DNA of 64,000 bases, taken from NCBI RefSeq assembly GCF_024586455.1, contig NC_065923.1, positions 53,351,237 to 53,415,236 on the forward strand, written 5' to 3'. Below are positions 10,653-22,086 of this stretch, one piece after another (within the stretch, counting starts at the first letter, position 1; every line of letters starts with the position of its first letter). The translations under genes and the position numbers were made by a program. This DNA is from Bactrocera neohumeralis (taxonomy: Eukaryota; Arthropoda; Insecta; Diptera; Tephritidae). The notes under the pieces were generated by a model. That model was not told where the DNA came from, made no database searches, and saw only the letters and a program-made list of their open reading frames with translations.

Positions 10653-12132
10653 ACTTGTGCTCGTGATAAAGTAGACCCCTAAAACACTTCCGCAACATTT
10701 TCATCGCTACCGTAGCCGTGATTTTGCGTTTTTCATTGTCTTTGCTTGAGATAAGACATTGTCCAATTTTTATTTTTATATATTTTTGGATAAAACCATT
10801 ACAACAAGTATACATCTCTATTAACTTTCTATTCACATTTCTAAACTTAATGTGACTTATATTAATTGGCTGGAAACTTAATATTTACAACGCGCTTTCT
10901 TCTCGCTTTGTCATCTTCAAACGAAACAAAGACGGAAATACTATTTTACCGTAAACGCCGCACACTAATGACAAAATCGCATTAGTGGTCGCAGAGCAGA
11001 AAGCAGCAAGTAGAGTGTGTAATACCATCATCTTTCTTTGGTTGTAAAACCACTGCCGTTGTGTCTTAAGTTTTTCCTGATTGGCGTGTGCGCATTAGCC
11101 AATTAAATTGTGCCTGCGCAGCCACAAAGTAAAGCGAACAAATGCTGACATGATCGTAATGAGACACATGCTTTCTTGCCCACTCGCCCTCTCCAGCTCG
11201 ATTGCCATAGTCACTGTTACACGCTGCTCTTATTCTAATTTAATTTGAATTCTTTCCCCAGTTAAATCGCCGGTCTTTTCTTGAAGTGAAGACAACTGAC
11301 AAGCTGGCAATTTTGTTTTCACATTCAGCAAATTTTCCCTTTTTTTCGACAGCGCTTATGAATGGTCGTTTATTTATGGGCGCTTATGTTTGCACAGGGT
11401 GTTTCATATGTTAATTATTTTTATGTCTATTTTGACAGTGACTGCTTTCTCTTCTTGGCAGCTAATGATGATGATAAGGATCAGATCTGCCTCGTATGCA
11501 GATTGGAAAACTAAGGCAATCGTTGAGAAGTCATGATATGAGATCTAAGGAATACTGGTATTGTGAACTTTGGAATATTAGTATAATTGCCACCTTTAAT
11601 GTGGACATAAAAGTTTGTATAAAAAGCTCGAAAGAAGAGGAGGGATTTCTTTTTCTTTCTACAAACGAAAGACGAATCAAAAAAGTCTCATGGGACCAAA
11701 TCTGGAGAAAACGGTGGATGCTGAATCTAATCGTGGTTAAGTAGAGCAACTTGCAGTGGGGAGGGCAGAGATGAGAGCTGATGCGGCCGTTTGTTTCTAA
11801 TTTGTTATCTGTTCGGCGAACTGACACAAAACTTAAGCCATTACCCTTTCGACCGATAGGACAGTGCTCGCCGTTTTCGGCGAGTCACAAAGTGATACAG
11901 AAACTCCTTTCAATTGTACTTAAGGAAAGACAAATAATGCTTTGAAGAGTTGTCCGAAGATAGTAAACGTGGAACCCATTGCTCCGACAGGTTTCTAATG
12001 TTCAATATTTCATGCAGAAAGTTATTTTTTCAGAAACTTGCTATCGTAGCTATTTCGCACACCCGGTTTAATGGTGGCAACCGTTTTCGGGGCAACAGAA
12101 ACTTTTTCAACCATTTTTTGACGGTGAATGTA
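10653..12132. other. No recognised gene; possible left end of a larger element at 11394
   Basis: Overlapping short frames at 11496-11827 and 11950-12237 occur on both strands and show no family motif. ACAGGGTGTTTCATATG at 11394-11410 is matched in inverted form at 13175-13190, see findings. Confidence 0.4.
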
Positions 12133-13062
12133 TACAGGATTTGTCCGAAAAGTAATGGGATTGATTTTCTTCCACCGCGACTGTACTTCGGAGCGTGCGC
12201 GCACCAACTGGATTCAGTAGAGGGCGTTCCTAGCTAAAGAACGAGCGGCTGGTCACTTGTCTCCGAGCACCTGGAGAGTCAGGACAAACATTTTCGCGCC
12301 ACGTGTTTCTGTGCAAGCAAGTGGTGCAAGCTGAAAGTGCTGCGTTCGTTAGAGCAGAGGTACGCGATTAAATTATGTGTGAAACTCGGTAAATCTGCGA
12401 CATATGATGATATGATATGATCAAAGAGGCTTACCAGAAGTTGCTTTAGCAAGAAGTAGTGAGTTTCGGAGGCCGCTGATGAAGATGGGGAGGCCTGCGA
12501 CTTCGACAAACACTGACAATGTGACTCGTGTGCGCACAGTTTTGAACTCAGACCGTCGACTAAGTATTCGTTTAATTGCACAGATGTTAAATTTATCAAA
12601 ATCTGTGGTTCATGACAGTGTGACGGAGCACTTGAATATGCTCAAGGTGTGCGCGATGATGGTTCCAAAAGTGCTCACTGACGGCCAGAAATTGCGGCGA
12701 GTGGAAGTGCGTCAAGAAAATTTGAACAAGTGTGAAAGTAACCCCCAATTTTTGAATATCGAGGATGGATCATGGATCTTTGTGTGTGATCCAGAGACAA
12801 AGAGGCAATTTTCCGATTGGCACACGCCGGCACCCTCGCATTTTGAGACGACAGAGGGGATCCAAGCAACATGCACCTCGGCTCTCATGGCAGTTCCGGA
12901 AAATGCCTTCCGTGACGCCTTCAATGCTTGGAAATCGCGCTGGCAGCGCTGCATCGACGCAGAAGGAGCCTATTTTGAAAGTTTTTAAAGAATTGTAACG
13001 ATTGGTTCAATAAATTTTTTTAAATCGACGCAGTTCTATTACCTTCCGGACAAACCGTGTAC
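12133..13062 (+). mobile_element. Internally deleted mariner (copy 1) with both terminal repeats
   Basis: Left terminal repeat TACAGGATTTGTCCGAAAAG begins at 12133; its inverted partner ends CTTCCGGACAAACCGTGTA at 13061. TA occurs at both borders. The element is about 930 bp, against about 1.3 kb for an intact mariner, because the catalytic core of the transposase is deleted. The remaining reading frame is listed separately. Confidence 0.9.
12479..12988 (+). pseudogene. Truncated mariner transposase
   Basis: The 169-codon frame holds the N-terminal DNA-binding half: GRPATSTNTDNVTRVRTVLN, then the helix-turn-helix RRLSIRLIAQMLNLSKSVVH, then KVCAMMVPKVLTDGQK. The first catalytic block follows (IEDGSWIFVCDPETKRQFSD), which keeps the aspartate at the usual GDESW position although its neighbours have changed. 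At about residue 120 it jumps to the C-terminal block HFETTEGIQA, then AFRDAFNAWKSRWQRCIDAE. The second and third catalytic aspartates are therefore absent. More N-terminal codons upstream (about 12350-12480) are frameshifted away. The frame is open but cannot encode an active enzyme. A DNA-binding repressor role is conceivable but nothing here shows it. Confidence 0.85.
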
Positions 13063-14605
13063 ACTCCCTCTGTTCCGACAGTAGCGCTATTAAGCAGCAA
13101 TGTTCAGTACTTATCGAACGGCCACTGTTAATAAAACACAAATTAGTTTTAATTAATTTTTTTGATATTTAAATCATATGTACACCCTGTATCTACGGGT
13201 ATAACTATAAATGAAGAAATCCAGATATGCAAGCTAAGCAAACAGTTAGGAAAATTACGGAAAATAGCAGAATGAAAACATATAATGTGGCAAACGAAGT
13301 GGGAAGCGAGGAAAGCAGGAATTGTCGACAAACTGAGCTGCTGCTCAATGCTGCTGGAATAAGGCCAAAGGTACTCGTTGAATCGTTGCGCTACAGCAAC
13401 AGTAACAGCAATTGCAAATAAAATTACAACTACAACACTGACATTTACATTGGCAAAGTACAAACAGCACTTAAAGTAACAACTTTGCAAGAAATAAAAT
13501 TGAAATAATGCTATGAGATGTTGGACGAGTAGAAAATATGGCCAAGGAGCACTGGACGTCAGCGGGCAGGACTGCAAGCTGGTGAGGCCTTAGTGCGGAA
13601 AAATAGTGCAGAGGCAGCAACAGCTCAACGATGGGAAATGTCACACTTAAGTGGACCTAAATTGTGCTTAATGCCCATTAATGTGATGTCCCTGACAGGC
13701 GAGCCAAGTGGACAAGACGCCCGAGACAGTCATTGGCAAAAACGGCAAAGGCAGTAAATGTCCAGGCGACAACAAGTATAAACAGAAGAGAGGGTAGGCG
13801 GTCAGGCATGAATGCATTATAGTGTTTTTTGATATACTGCTGAGAGCTGAGGTAACTGTATTGATAATGCAAGAGCCTGCATCCAACTATGCCAACTGAG
13901 AAAGCTTGAAGCCACTAGCAGGTATTTATTTATGGCCCAGCGAGTAAGGGTACATGGTGGCAGAAGGAAGTTCTGGTTGTTAGTGGCAACTAAATTGCAA
14001 TGGTGCTTTAAAAATGGCACAGTGCTTATTATGTGGACTGTGCTTGCTAAACAGAATATTTGAGCATCGTAAATGTAAAAATTATATATGGCATTTCTGT
14101 GATCTTAAAATGCTGGCATTAAAGAGTTTAATGTAAAAATTCGTATGCCAAAATATCGCTTGCTCAATTTCCTTTTTAACGATTAGGGTTTGAAACCAGG
14201 CTAAAGCTAGAAATTATCACGTTTACTGCGTCTGCAATTACTTTTGTATAGTTCATTGACAATTGAAAAATGCATCAGATACTCGGAAATAGTGGTTGCA
14301 TAACGGTTGGCTAAAACAATAAGAAATACAACTTGACAAGACATGGTTGAGATCACTTCTAAGCCACACATTGTCTTCGATTCACAAACCGTAGAGAGTA
14401 TCGAACAAACGAACGTCCAAAGATAACAAGCGCAGAAATGACCAATCGAAGGCTCGCAATATATATTGCGAAAGAGCGAAATTATAGGAACGAGTTATCC
14501 GTGAATTTTATTGCAGTTATTGGTACTTTTAATTATATAAAAAGTTAAATTAAATACTAAGTATTAATTAAATTTATTGCTCTAAGCCTGTTAATATTCT
14601 TATAA
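13063..14605. other. No recognised feature
   Basis: The 142-codon minus-strand frame at 13149-13577 is hydrophobic and lacks a recognisable domain. The overlapping 72-, 67- and 64-codon frames near 13.7-14.0 kb are similar. I treat them as chance. Confidence 0.45.
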
Positions 14606-15084
14606 TGGTTGTCAAAAAAGTCTTGCGGTATTTTCGCTAGTTGGCGCTGAAAGCGCGTAGTTCTAGTTTTATCGTCGCATCGGGTCATGCTATACCTTTT
14701 TTGAAAGCTCATTTCACGCGCTAACACGTGTTTGTCGTTTTATTTAAGTCGTTCGTGAGTTATAGCGTCGCAAACATGGAGCAAAATGGAGAAAATACTA
14801 TTTTCAGTACTACTACGATAAAGGCAAAAATATCTCAAGCCGCCAAAAAATTTGTTGGACCGATACAGTTTCCATTGGTTTCAACGTAGGTGGTCGAAGA
14901 TGCGCCACGCTCCGGAAGGCCTGTCGTCGAGAATTGCGATAAAATCGCTGAATTGGTCGAAAGAGACCGGCATAGTAGCAGCCGTAGCATCGGTCAAGAG
15001 CTGGGCATGAGTCATCAAAAATTCATTTCAATTCCAATAAAAAAAAATTCAATAAAAATACCGCAAGACTTTTTTGACAACCCA
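14606..15084 (+). mobile_element. Short mariner deletion derivative, ~479 bp
   Basis: Nearly perfect terminal inverted repeats of about 28 bp: left TGGTTGTCAAAAAAGTCTTG at 14606, right CAAGACTTTTTTGACAACCC ending at 15083. TATA-type target sequence lies on both sides. Inside, from 14776, a transposase start MEQNGE is readable. After a stop comes VVEDAPRSGRPVVENCDKIA (14890 on) and the second helix-turn-helix (RHSSSRSIGQELGMSHQ). The sequence then jumps to the right end. The catalytic domain is entirely deleted. The N-terminal sequence resembles the mori-type mariners; that subgroup name is from memory. Confidence 0.85.
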
Positions 15085-15800
15085 TTATATATACGTTGCA
15101 TAAGGGAAAATATATCAACAACAACGTGAATCAGTAAAATTTGTCATTATCGTCAGCAATTCGAGCCAAAGTATTTCATAGCTTTGCTGAATTCAATTGT
15201 CATCGAATGTGTAGGAACAGATTTCATGAAAGTTATCCAATAATGACTCGGTGTTTTGTGAAAAGTGATCCTCGAAGATTCATATCCGTGAGTTCGGGGT
15301 TCTATCTTCATAAATTAAATATTCTGAGAATCTTTGGACGTCATGAAGGATTTTGTAAACGATATAATAGGTTTCCATGATAAAAGATATCTAAGAAAAG
15401 TTGTTCGGACAATGTAGACTTAAAAGTAAAGAGGTAGATTCGGCTATATTTGGAATACAATTCCAGCGACGTACCGGGATCACTTCTGAGCCTGTAAAAG
15501 AAATTTTCTCGCGGAAGTGTTAGTTCAAACAAAGTTTTTTAAGTTTTCAGATCAACAAACTGAAAGATCACTCGTCGTACAATATGTATTTTTATGTATG
15601 ATTTTTTCGGTCGATGTGCTCATAACAAAATTTTTGAAGACGCTTATTTGGGGCTTAAAAAGGATATAGAAAATAGCTGAAAAAATAACGATGAGTCAAT
15701 AAAAGTTACAGAGATTTTGATACATTGCCATTAAAGAACCTTTTTTTCAATTATTATATAAAGATTTCAATCCATTTGATCCAATCTCAAAATATTGTAT
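15085..15800. other. No recognised feature
   Basis: Two short frames (15141-15380 plus, 15341-15532 minus) show no known motif. Confidence 0.4.
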
Positions 15801-15970
15801 CTCTCGACAGGGTTGTGCGCTGGGTTTGGGACCTTGCACAGAACACAAAACAGCCTCGGATGAGAGACCCCCTTTTGGATCACTACTTAAGGGCATGCAC
15901 CTGGAATGTCCGATCTCATAATTGGGAGGGTGCCGCTGCTCAGATGACTGATATCCTCGTAAAGATTGCT
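15801..15970 (+). mobile_element. RTE-like retrotransposon, 5'-end fragment (copy a)
   Basis: It matches the start of the long copy at 38151: CAGGGTTGTGCGCTGGGTTT at 15808, then the region encoding the first endonuclease residues (ACTWNVRSHNWEGAAAQ). About 170 bp remain and both the body and 3' end are missing. A 5' end without a 3' end is unusual for a LINE insertion and implies later deletion. Confidence 0.8.
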
Positions 15971-17159
15971 AGAAATACATTTCAGAGTAGTTTCGAAGAT
16001 TGAAAGAAACGGTACTTAACATTAGGGGAATAACTTTAAATTGGTCAATATTAGTTAAAAGTATATTCAATTACGGAATATTTGACGTTGAATTTTTGAG
16101 ACAAAATATCTAATGTTCGATTTCGTTCGAAGTGAACCTTTTGTCCAAACCAGCACTGATTCGAACACAATTGACTTTCCCGGAGGGTATCCATTACACT
16201 TTTGTGTGCCGCTAGCAGTACAATGCTAGCAGATAAATTTGAAGGAGCAATGCAAATGTTGAGAATGCCAAAATGTCTCCACAAAAATGGCACAGAAGCC
16301 ACGTGCACCTACGCTTACCCATACATACGATGTCTGTTTTCACTGTCTGTTAACTTGAATTGGCTGTGAGCAATATAAGATGTCGGAGTACCAGAGGGCA
16401 CAGCGGGTACAGAGGAGCAAAGTGTGCAATGAGATTTCTGCAATGCAAATATTCATTTTGGCAACTTGCCATATGTATTTCCATTCCCAAAATGAATGGG
16501 GATCACCGACTGACTGCACAATGACAAAGGAGAGAGAAATTCCGAAAATAAAAGTAAAACACGAAGTACATTCAAATTAATGTAGTAGTTGTCAATTGTG
16601 TTGTTGTTAAGTTTGACATTGCATTTTGTTGAAAATTACGCACACATGCTTGCGTTGAACGAGGTTGATGTGCATCCTGTTAAAGCCGTCCATTACTTGC
16701 TGGCTCTGTACATGCATACATACGTAGACAAGCTGAAATGTGTTTGCTTCTTGTGGTGGCTGCGTTTGTTCCATTTTCCACTCAAAACATTAATGCCACA
16801 TGTGTACATATGGGTGCTTCTCATGAGGTTTTGCATGTGAATACGTCGTGGGTTCCCAAACTTTTGCATTCGACTAAGGAGTGCGCGGGTTTTGCAGGTT
16901 AAGTGTACGGCCGATTTGTCGGTTCAATGGTTTGACAACAAATGCTATTGAATCTGGCGTAGCGAAAGACGCGCTGGAGAAAAGGGCTGCCTGAGTAAAA
17001 ATACAGGTGTATTCCGCAATGTCCGCATTTGATGAAGCGAAGAGAGAATTGCACTTTCTTGAAAGGTTTGTAATATTAATCGTTCTCTGTAGTTGTTATA
17101 CATTTGCAATATGTTGTGACAGAATAATAGTTTTGTTAAGCTAACGGTTCTTTGTATCA
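15971..17159. other. No recognised feature
   Basis: Short frames on both strands without motifs. CATACATACGTA-type runs occur near 16715. Confidence 0.4.
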
Positions 17160-17826
17160 CCTGAAACTAAGCGAAATAGTATATATACAAATGATCAGGA
17201 TGACGAAATGAAAAAGATAAAATAAGACTGTAATTTAGACTAAAACTAAAACGATAAATTCGGAAGATAATTCCGCCCATTGCCCATATAACGGTACTGT
17301 TAAAAACTACTTAAAGCGCGATAAATCAATAACTAAATACTTAAAGATTTTCGAACTTCCGGGTGACTTTGTATATCGGCTAACATGTGCGTTATCTCAA
17401 TGAAAAGATAGCGTGTTTTAGAGTCATCTTTGTACCTAAAATGGATAAAATTGGCCGAAAGTTTGATCTAGCCCCCTCATAACAAACACGCAAAATCCGT
17501 GTGACCATATGATTAGAAATGGTATGCGATGCACATTAATGAGTCTCAGGGCCCATACTCCAGGTATATAGTACGCGAAAGATAGATAAAATCTGGTCGA
17601 TACAAAGTACCCCTAACTCCCACATACTACATATGAATGTATAATGTTTTTCGTTTTTCTAACAAACCTTTTGTCGAATATATCGGTCAGTGTATGTATA
17701 ATTAGTAGCTGGGAGTCCGATCCCCTGGTTGACGTTTTGCACTTTAAGGTATTTCCCTGGCTTTGATTAGTGCAAGTACAAAATGTTCGTTTGCACCCGA
17801 ACTTAGCCCTTCCATACTTGTTTCAG
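17160..17826 (-). repeat. Family-A repeat, partial copy
   Basis: The right end has TTTGCACCCGAACTTAGCCC and the CATACTTGTTTC border (reverse of the left end at 864). A short GATCAGGATGACG stretch near 17195 matches the other end of the family. The inverted TATACTC arm is degraded. Confidence 0.7.
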
Positions 17827-18163
17827 TTGTATTGAACAATAACATGGTCCTTATCTTTATATGTCACGTGTTTACTCCCTCTTCCTGGCTTGTCATCTAC
17901 GTTTCCAGTTTCTCCATAACGGACAGGAGACTTTGCAGTTTTTAATGGTCCATTTGGAACCATTAGTATGTTTCATTAGAAAGTCTGCTTCAAAACGTTT
18001 ATTATACTGAGCACACATTTTCCTTTTTTCTTGGCGCGACGTGACACATTAAAAAGATCGAAAAAAAATGTTTGGTTTGTATCTACACGTCAGGGATCGC
18101 ACTGCTATAAGATATACAAATTTAGCCGAAAGCAAAATAGCGCTATGTACATATGTATATGTG

Positions 18164-18551
18164 AGGTTGTCAAATATCTCCCTCTCGCTTTTTTGCTCTT
18201 TATTCAATGCTTTATAAAAAGTGTTACAGTGATCGGATTTAGTTCAAATATGCGCCGTTTCGTTCGATAATCTGTTTCCATCTAGAAGGCAGCTTCAGAA
18301 TACCTCTCTCGTAGATCTTCCGCTGGCTGGCTTATCCAAGGTGTCGTTTTCACCCGCTCTGAATCGTCGAAACCATCTATAACTCTTGAACGCAATATCC
18401 AAACTAAGCATGCATAGCGTCATTTTGTAGGTTATGTCAAGACCTTTCAAAGATGTATACATAGTATTGCCACATACGAGCTCTGTAGCGCTTTATACAT
18501 AGCCTCGAAATTCAAAAGACAAAAAGGCGGTGTGGAGATATTTGACAACAT
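18164..18551 (-). mobile_element. Mariner-like MITE, ~388 bp
   Basis: Perfect 16-bp inverted repeats: GTTGTCAAATATCTCC at 18166-18181 and its complement at 18534-18549. On the minus strand the interior encodes a piece of transposase N-terminus (SYRWFRRFRAGENDTLDKPA, then SGRST) joined within a few bases to the C-terminus (LKLPSRWKQIIERNGAYLN). Everything between, including all catalytic residues, has been lost. The terminal GTTGTCAAA core is shared with the 14606 element, but the internal sequences differ. Confidence 0.85.
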
Positions 18552-18554
18552 AAT

Positions 18555-18837
18555 ATCTGTATATTTATGATCCTTTGCGCGTTGGCCTACGGCGAATATT
18601 CCATTTGATAGAACGATGAGACGAGATATGCGACGACATTGACATAGTTTAGCGAATTAAAAGACAGCGGCTACGCTGGCTAGGTCATGTTGTCCGAATG
18701 GACGAAAACACTCCAGCTCTGAAAGTATTCGACGTAGTACCCGCCGGGGGAAGCAGAGGAAGAGGAAGACCTCCACTCCGTTGGAAAGACCAGTTGGAGA
18801 AGGACCTGTGTCTACGCCAGTAGAGAAGAAGAAGATA
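18555..18837 (+). mobile_element. RTE-like retrotransposon, 3'-end fragment (copy b)
   Basis: It begins in the sequence encoding YGPLRVG and runs through the RLRWLGHVVRMDENTPALKV region. An internal deletion then joins GAGAAGGACCTG directly to TGTCTACGCC. The tail is GAAGAAGAAGAT, the short GAA repeat seen at the 3' ends of other copies here. It starts a few bases after the mariner MITE. Confidence 0.85.
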
Positions 18838-18981
18838 CATCAGTAAATTTGACGCCTTAACGTCTGAGTCATTTTGTTGCGATGACAATTCAGTTGTGGT
18901 TTTCCATGAAAATAGAAAGTAAATGATGGCAACTCTTTATTTACTTTAGCCTTTGCATATAAGAATACTTGAATACTGAAA

Positions 18982-19199
18982 AATGTCTTCTTTAACATCA
19001 ATGAGTATCGACGATATGATGAAAGAAAACTTAGCAATGTGGTTAGCGGGTGAAAATGAAAAGTCAGCAGAAAGTAATTTTTTCGAAGACGACGATTATA
19101 CAGATTCAGATTATGCGCCGCATTAAGCTTCCGATGCTCAAACATACTTAGCTATTGAAACGGAGAGTTTATTTGAGGGTAGTGAGGAGATAGAAGCTT
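18982..19199 (+). pseudogene. Acidic N-terminal fragment, possibly piggyBac-like
   Basis: An ATG at 18982 opens a 47-codon frame ending EDDDYTDSDYAPH and a stop. The same frame continues through acidic residues (ETESLFEGSEEIEAFHEG) to about 19210. Acidic stretches with DYAPS-like motifs are typical of piggyBac transposase N-termini, but no catalytic block follows. I am unsure of the family. Confidence 0.3.
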
Positions 19200-19229
19200 T
19201 TCATGAAGGTGCTGTATCCGTCCCTGAAC

Positions 19230-20290
19230 TGTTTGGAGTTTCTGTATAAACGAAGAGCCGCGTTCCTTGATGTTCACTATATCGGCTCTGCGAATGGGAG
19301 GCACCTTATCGTGGTGCAGGGGCTAAAGTCGCAAGGCCTACTCGGCTCCACCCAAAATAATAGAAAAGCCCAGCTAGCTGAGCTGATGGTCGAAAGAACA
19401 GTATGAGCAATCTATCTACAAAAACAAAAAATAATTAATTCAAACTTGCACATTGCAGGTCAGAGCAGCGAAATGCAAGTTCAGCTTCCTGAACGCTCTT
19501 TCGCGAGTCTTGGTAGCAAAAAGGCTACATTTCTAGAGACAGACAACGCGAAGCCGAAGAGCGGACAGATAACGCTTCACGAAACTCCGTGTTCAAAGAG
19601 GATAAAAGCAACAAACGATGCATGTGGACGAGGAACCGATTCACTCCGTTTTCAACACAGCTGAGCAGTCGTTGAATGAGAGCGGAACAAGGGTCCCAGC
19701 GAACAGAAAGGGGTGCTATCTTCCATTCTGGAGCTCCTGGATGGGTTAGAAGGGCAGGCTGGTGAGGATGTTGAGAACGTGGACCTGTATCTCATCGAGG
19801 CAATTCTGTGACCTCTAGTCCTTGCATAGAAGTTGCCAAAGTGACGGCAGTCTCGCCTATCATCGCGAGGTGGTTCGACTCGTAAGACCTGGATATTCTT
19901 TTGATCCATGGATCTTGCATCGGCCTACTTTCCAGGGGAGACAGCCGCAGCAAAACCAAAATCACAATACATGATCTTGCAGTAGCGGATGTCGCAAGAA
20001 CCCTCAGTGTCACATCATAAGGTCATTCGATTTGCGCTGATGGTAAAAGTTAGGACCGACCTCCGATTCGTATTCTTAGAAGTACGAACTGGGCTGTCGC
20101 ACTAGCAACTTGGAAGAATAAAAGCAACACCTAACAACATATATCAAGGAGATTAAGTCCGCGAAGACAAACAATTTCAGGAAATTCTGTGACCGTGTCT
20201 GCAACGTCGCAAGGTTTAATGAAATGAACAACCTCCCCCAAGACAAACGTTGACGGAACCGTTGAGGGAAACAATGTCTGTTAACCTATG
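19230..20290 (+). mobile_element. R1/LOA-like non-LTR retrotransposon relic
   Basis: From about 20140 the plus strand reads YIKEIKSAKTNNFRKFCDRV, then CNVARFNEMNNLPQDK. This resembles the linker between endonuclease and reverse transcriptase in R1, LOA and Jockey elements (a YKREIRKAKRxSWRxFC-type stretch). Upstream, broken frames (19700-20080) are compatible with the end of the endonuclease domain. Open pieces at 19203-19406 and 19446-19664 may derive from ORF1. No reverse transcriptase motif remains. The clade assignment is by resemblance only. Confidence 0.5.
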
Positions 20291-22086
20291 TAAATCCATG
20301 GCACAAAAAACCTGCTAGTTATGTGACTACAATTTCCCATTTAAAAAAATGTAGTTTCTAAATTTGTGGGAAAATATAGCGGTTCTGGTCGAGCAATATA
20401 TGCTGATAATTTTGTTTTTGTCATACGTTGACTTTAGTAATTAATTAACAGTATTATTAAATCAAATTTTAATAAGACACATCGACTCCATTGACTTTTG
20501 TGGCTACTTTAGCCGACATCTTAAAATAATTCCGAATAAGTGCAATTACCCAGCTCTCTTGAAAGCCTCGCATAATTGACACCAGGTTTATCCCCCACAC
20601 TATGTATCCCCAGACCGCTAAGCATGTAACCGCCAGCACGTAGGTTTGCTTTAATAAACGTGAGGTTACCAAAGGGGAAGTACGCACTGCAGCATACTCC
20701 GCAACAATTTCACACACGAGCAAGTATTTACCACATACATATACAATTTACACACTCATTTGCATGTTATTTAAAGAGGTGTGTATAAGCCTGTATTGTG
20801 CTTGCAACTGGATCCGGTTGGGTGGTGTGAGCATAAGTGGTTTGGTACCTGGCTTGTGGTGAACTAACAGCTTTTCTTGAAACCAGTGGAGCCTTGAAGC
20901 ATTGTAAGCTGGTTTTTGGCAGCAAAAATAATTAAAAATGTGTAAATTGTATCCAACATTATTTAAACCCGTTCATTTAATTAAAGCATCATAAAATTTT
21001 ATTCTGAAATTAAAGCAGAATTTTTAAATATGCTTTAAACTGCAGCAAACGTGTAGGTATTTGTGAAAGACTATCCTCATATTCTTGTACTTATGCATCC
21101 AAACTCATACACTTCCGACAAGCACATTTTGCGAAAAACCGCATAGTAAATATTTGCGGAACTCTTTCAAGCGTGTGCACTTACACATATCTTTATACTC
21201 ATACATATATGTACTATGTATATTCGAAGTAAATAATTTGCACACAGCTTCCCAACCCAGCGCACAATTTCCACATGCGTATACATGGGATCCATAGAAT
21301 GTAGAGCCCCTTTCAGGCATGGATTTGGTTATTTATTCTCTGGCAGCAACTTTTATTTACACGATGGCCACAAAAGTTGTTTGCTGTGGCATTTTCATGC
21401 AAATTAAATATTTACATATTTACATATGATATAAATGTTTAAGTATCTATTTTTTAGATACCTTAATGAGAATTAGTGGTTTTTGTGGTAGAGTGGATGA
21501 CATTCATTGCACAGTTGTCAGGTACAAACTTTTAACCATAAATACTTTTTCATTTAGTATATTATAGTATTTTTTTCAATTTAAGTGTAAGGAGGACATG
21601 TGGTATAAAAGACAATGCTGAGAGCTATTGAAAGCTCCGCTTCCTTTGAATAACTATTGTCGACGGCAAAAATATCGATTTTAAAGTGCTAATTTAGGCG
21701 GTTCAAATACTTTTGACAGCACCGTTGTATTTTTTATGTTCTTTATTTTTATATCTACTTATTCATTAATATATTTTGCAGTTCTCAATATTTAATTTTG
21801 ACAAAATCCGTTGATGGGTACTCATAGCATACTATTATAAGTCAAAGGCGTCGATTAGGGACGTTCTGGAAATTTCAATTCACTATATGGCTAACCAAAA
21901 ATCGGTTTGGGTGTTCGGTTGAGAGATAATTCATCGAAAATATTGTGCAGTATTTTCCATACCTTCACAGATTTCAAAATTGTTACAATTAAGAAATTGG
22001 AATGTAAATTAGATCCATTGCTTGAGCAAGGACTCCTGTTTGTATTGGCGTTTGAGCTGAAACCATCATGAGTCGACATAGCTAAT
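20291..22086. other. No recognised feature
   Basis: AT-rich. A possible Tc1-type end, CTTTTGACAGCACCGTTGTA near 21709-21728, has no convincing partner. Short frames carry no motif. Confidence 0.4.

Noticed and set aside
12675..12954. Minus-strand frames overlapping the mariner transposase
   Set aside because: Shadows of the plus-strand transposase relic.
13149..13577. 142-codon minus-strand frame with a hydrophobic sequence resembling a membrane protein
   Set aside because: The hydrophobicity follows from T-rich composition. There is no signal, domain or neighbouring gene structure to support it.
21505..21728. Possible Tc1-type MITE (ACAGTTGTCAGGTACAAAC near 21508 and GACAGCACCGTTGTA near 21714)
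   Set aside because: The two ends match poorly when aligned as inverted repeats, and no target duplication is evident.
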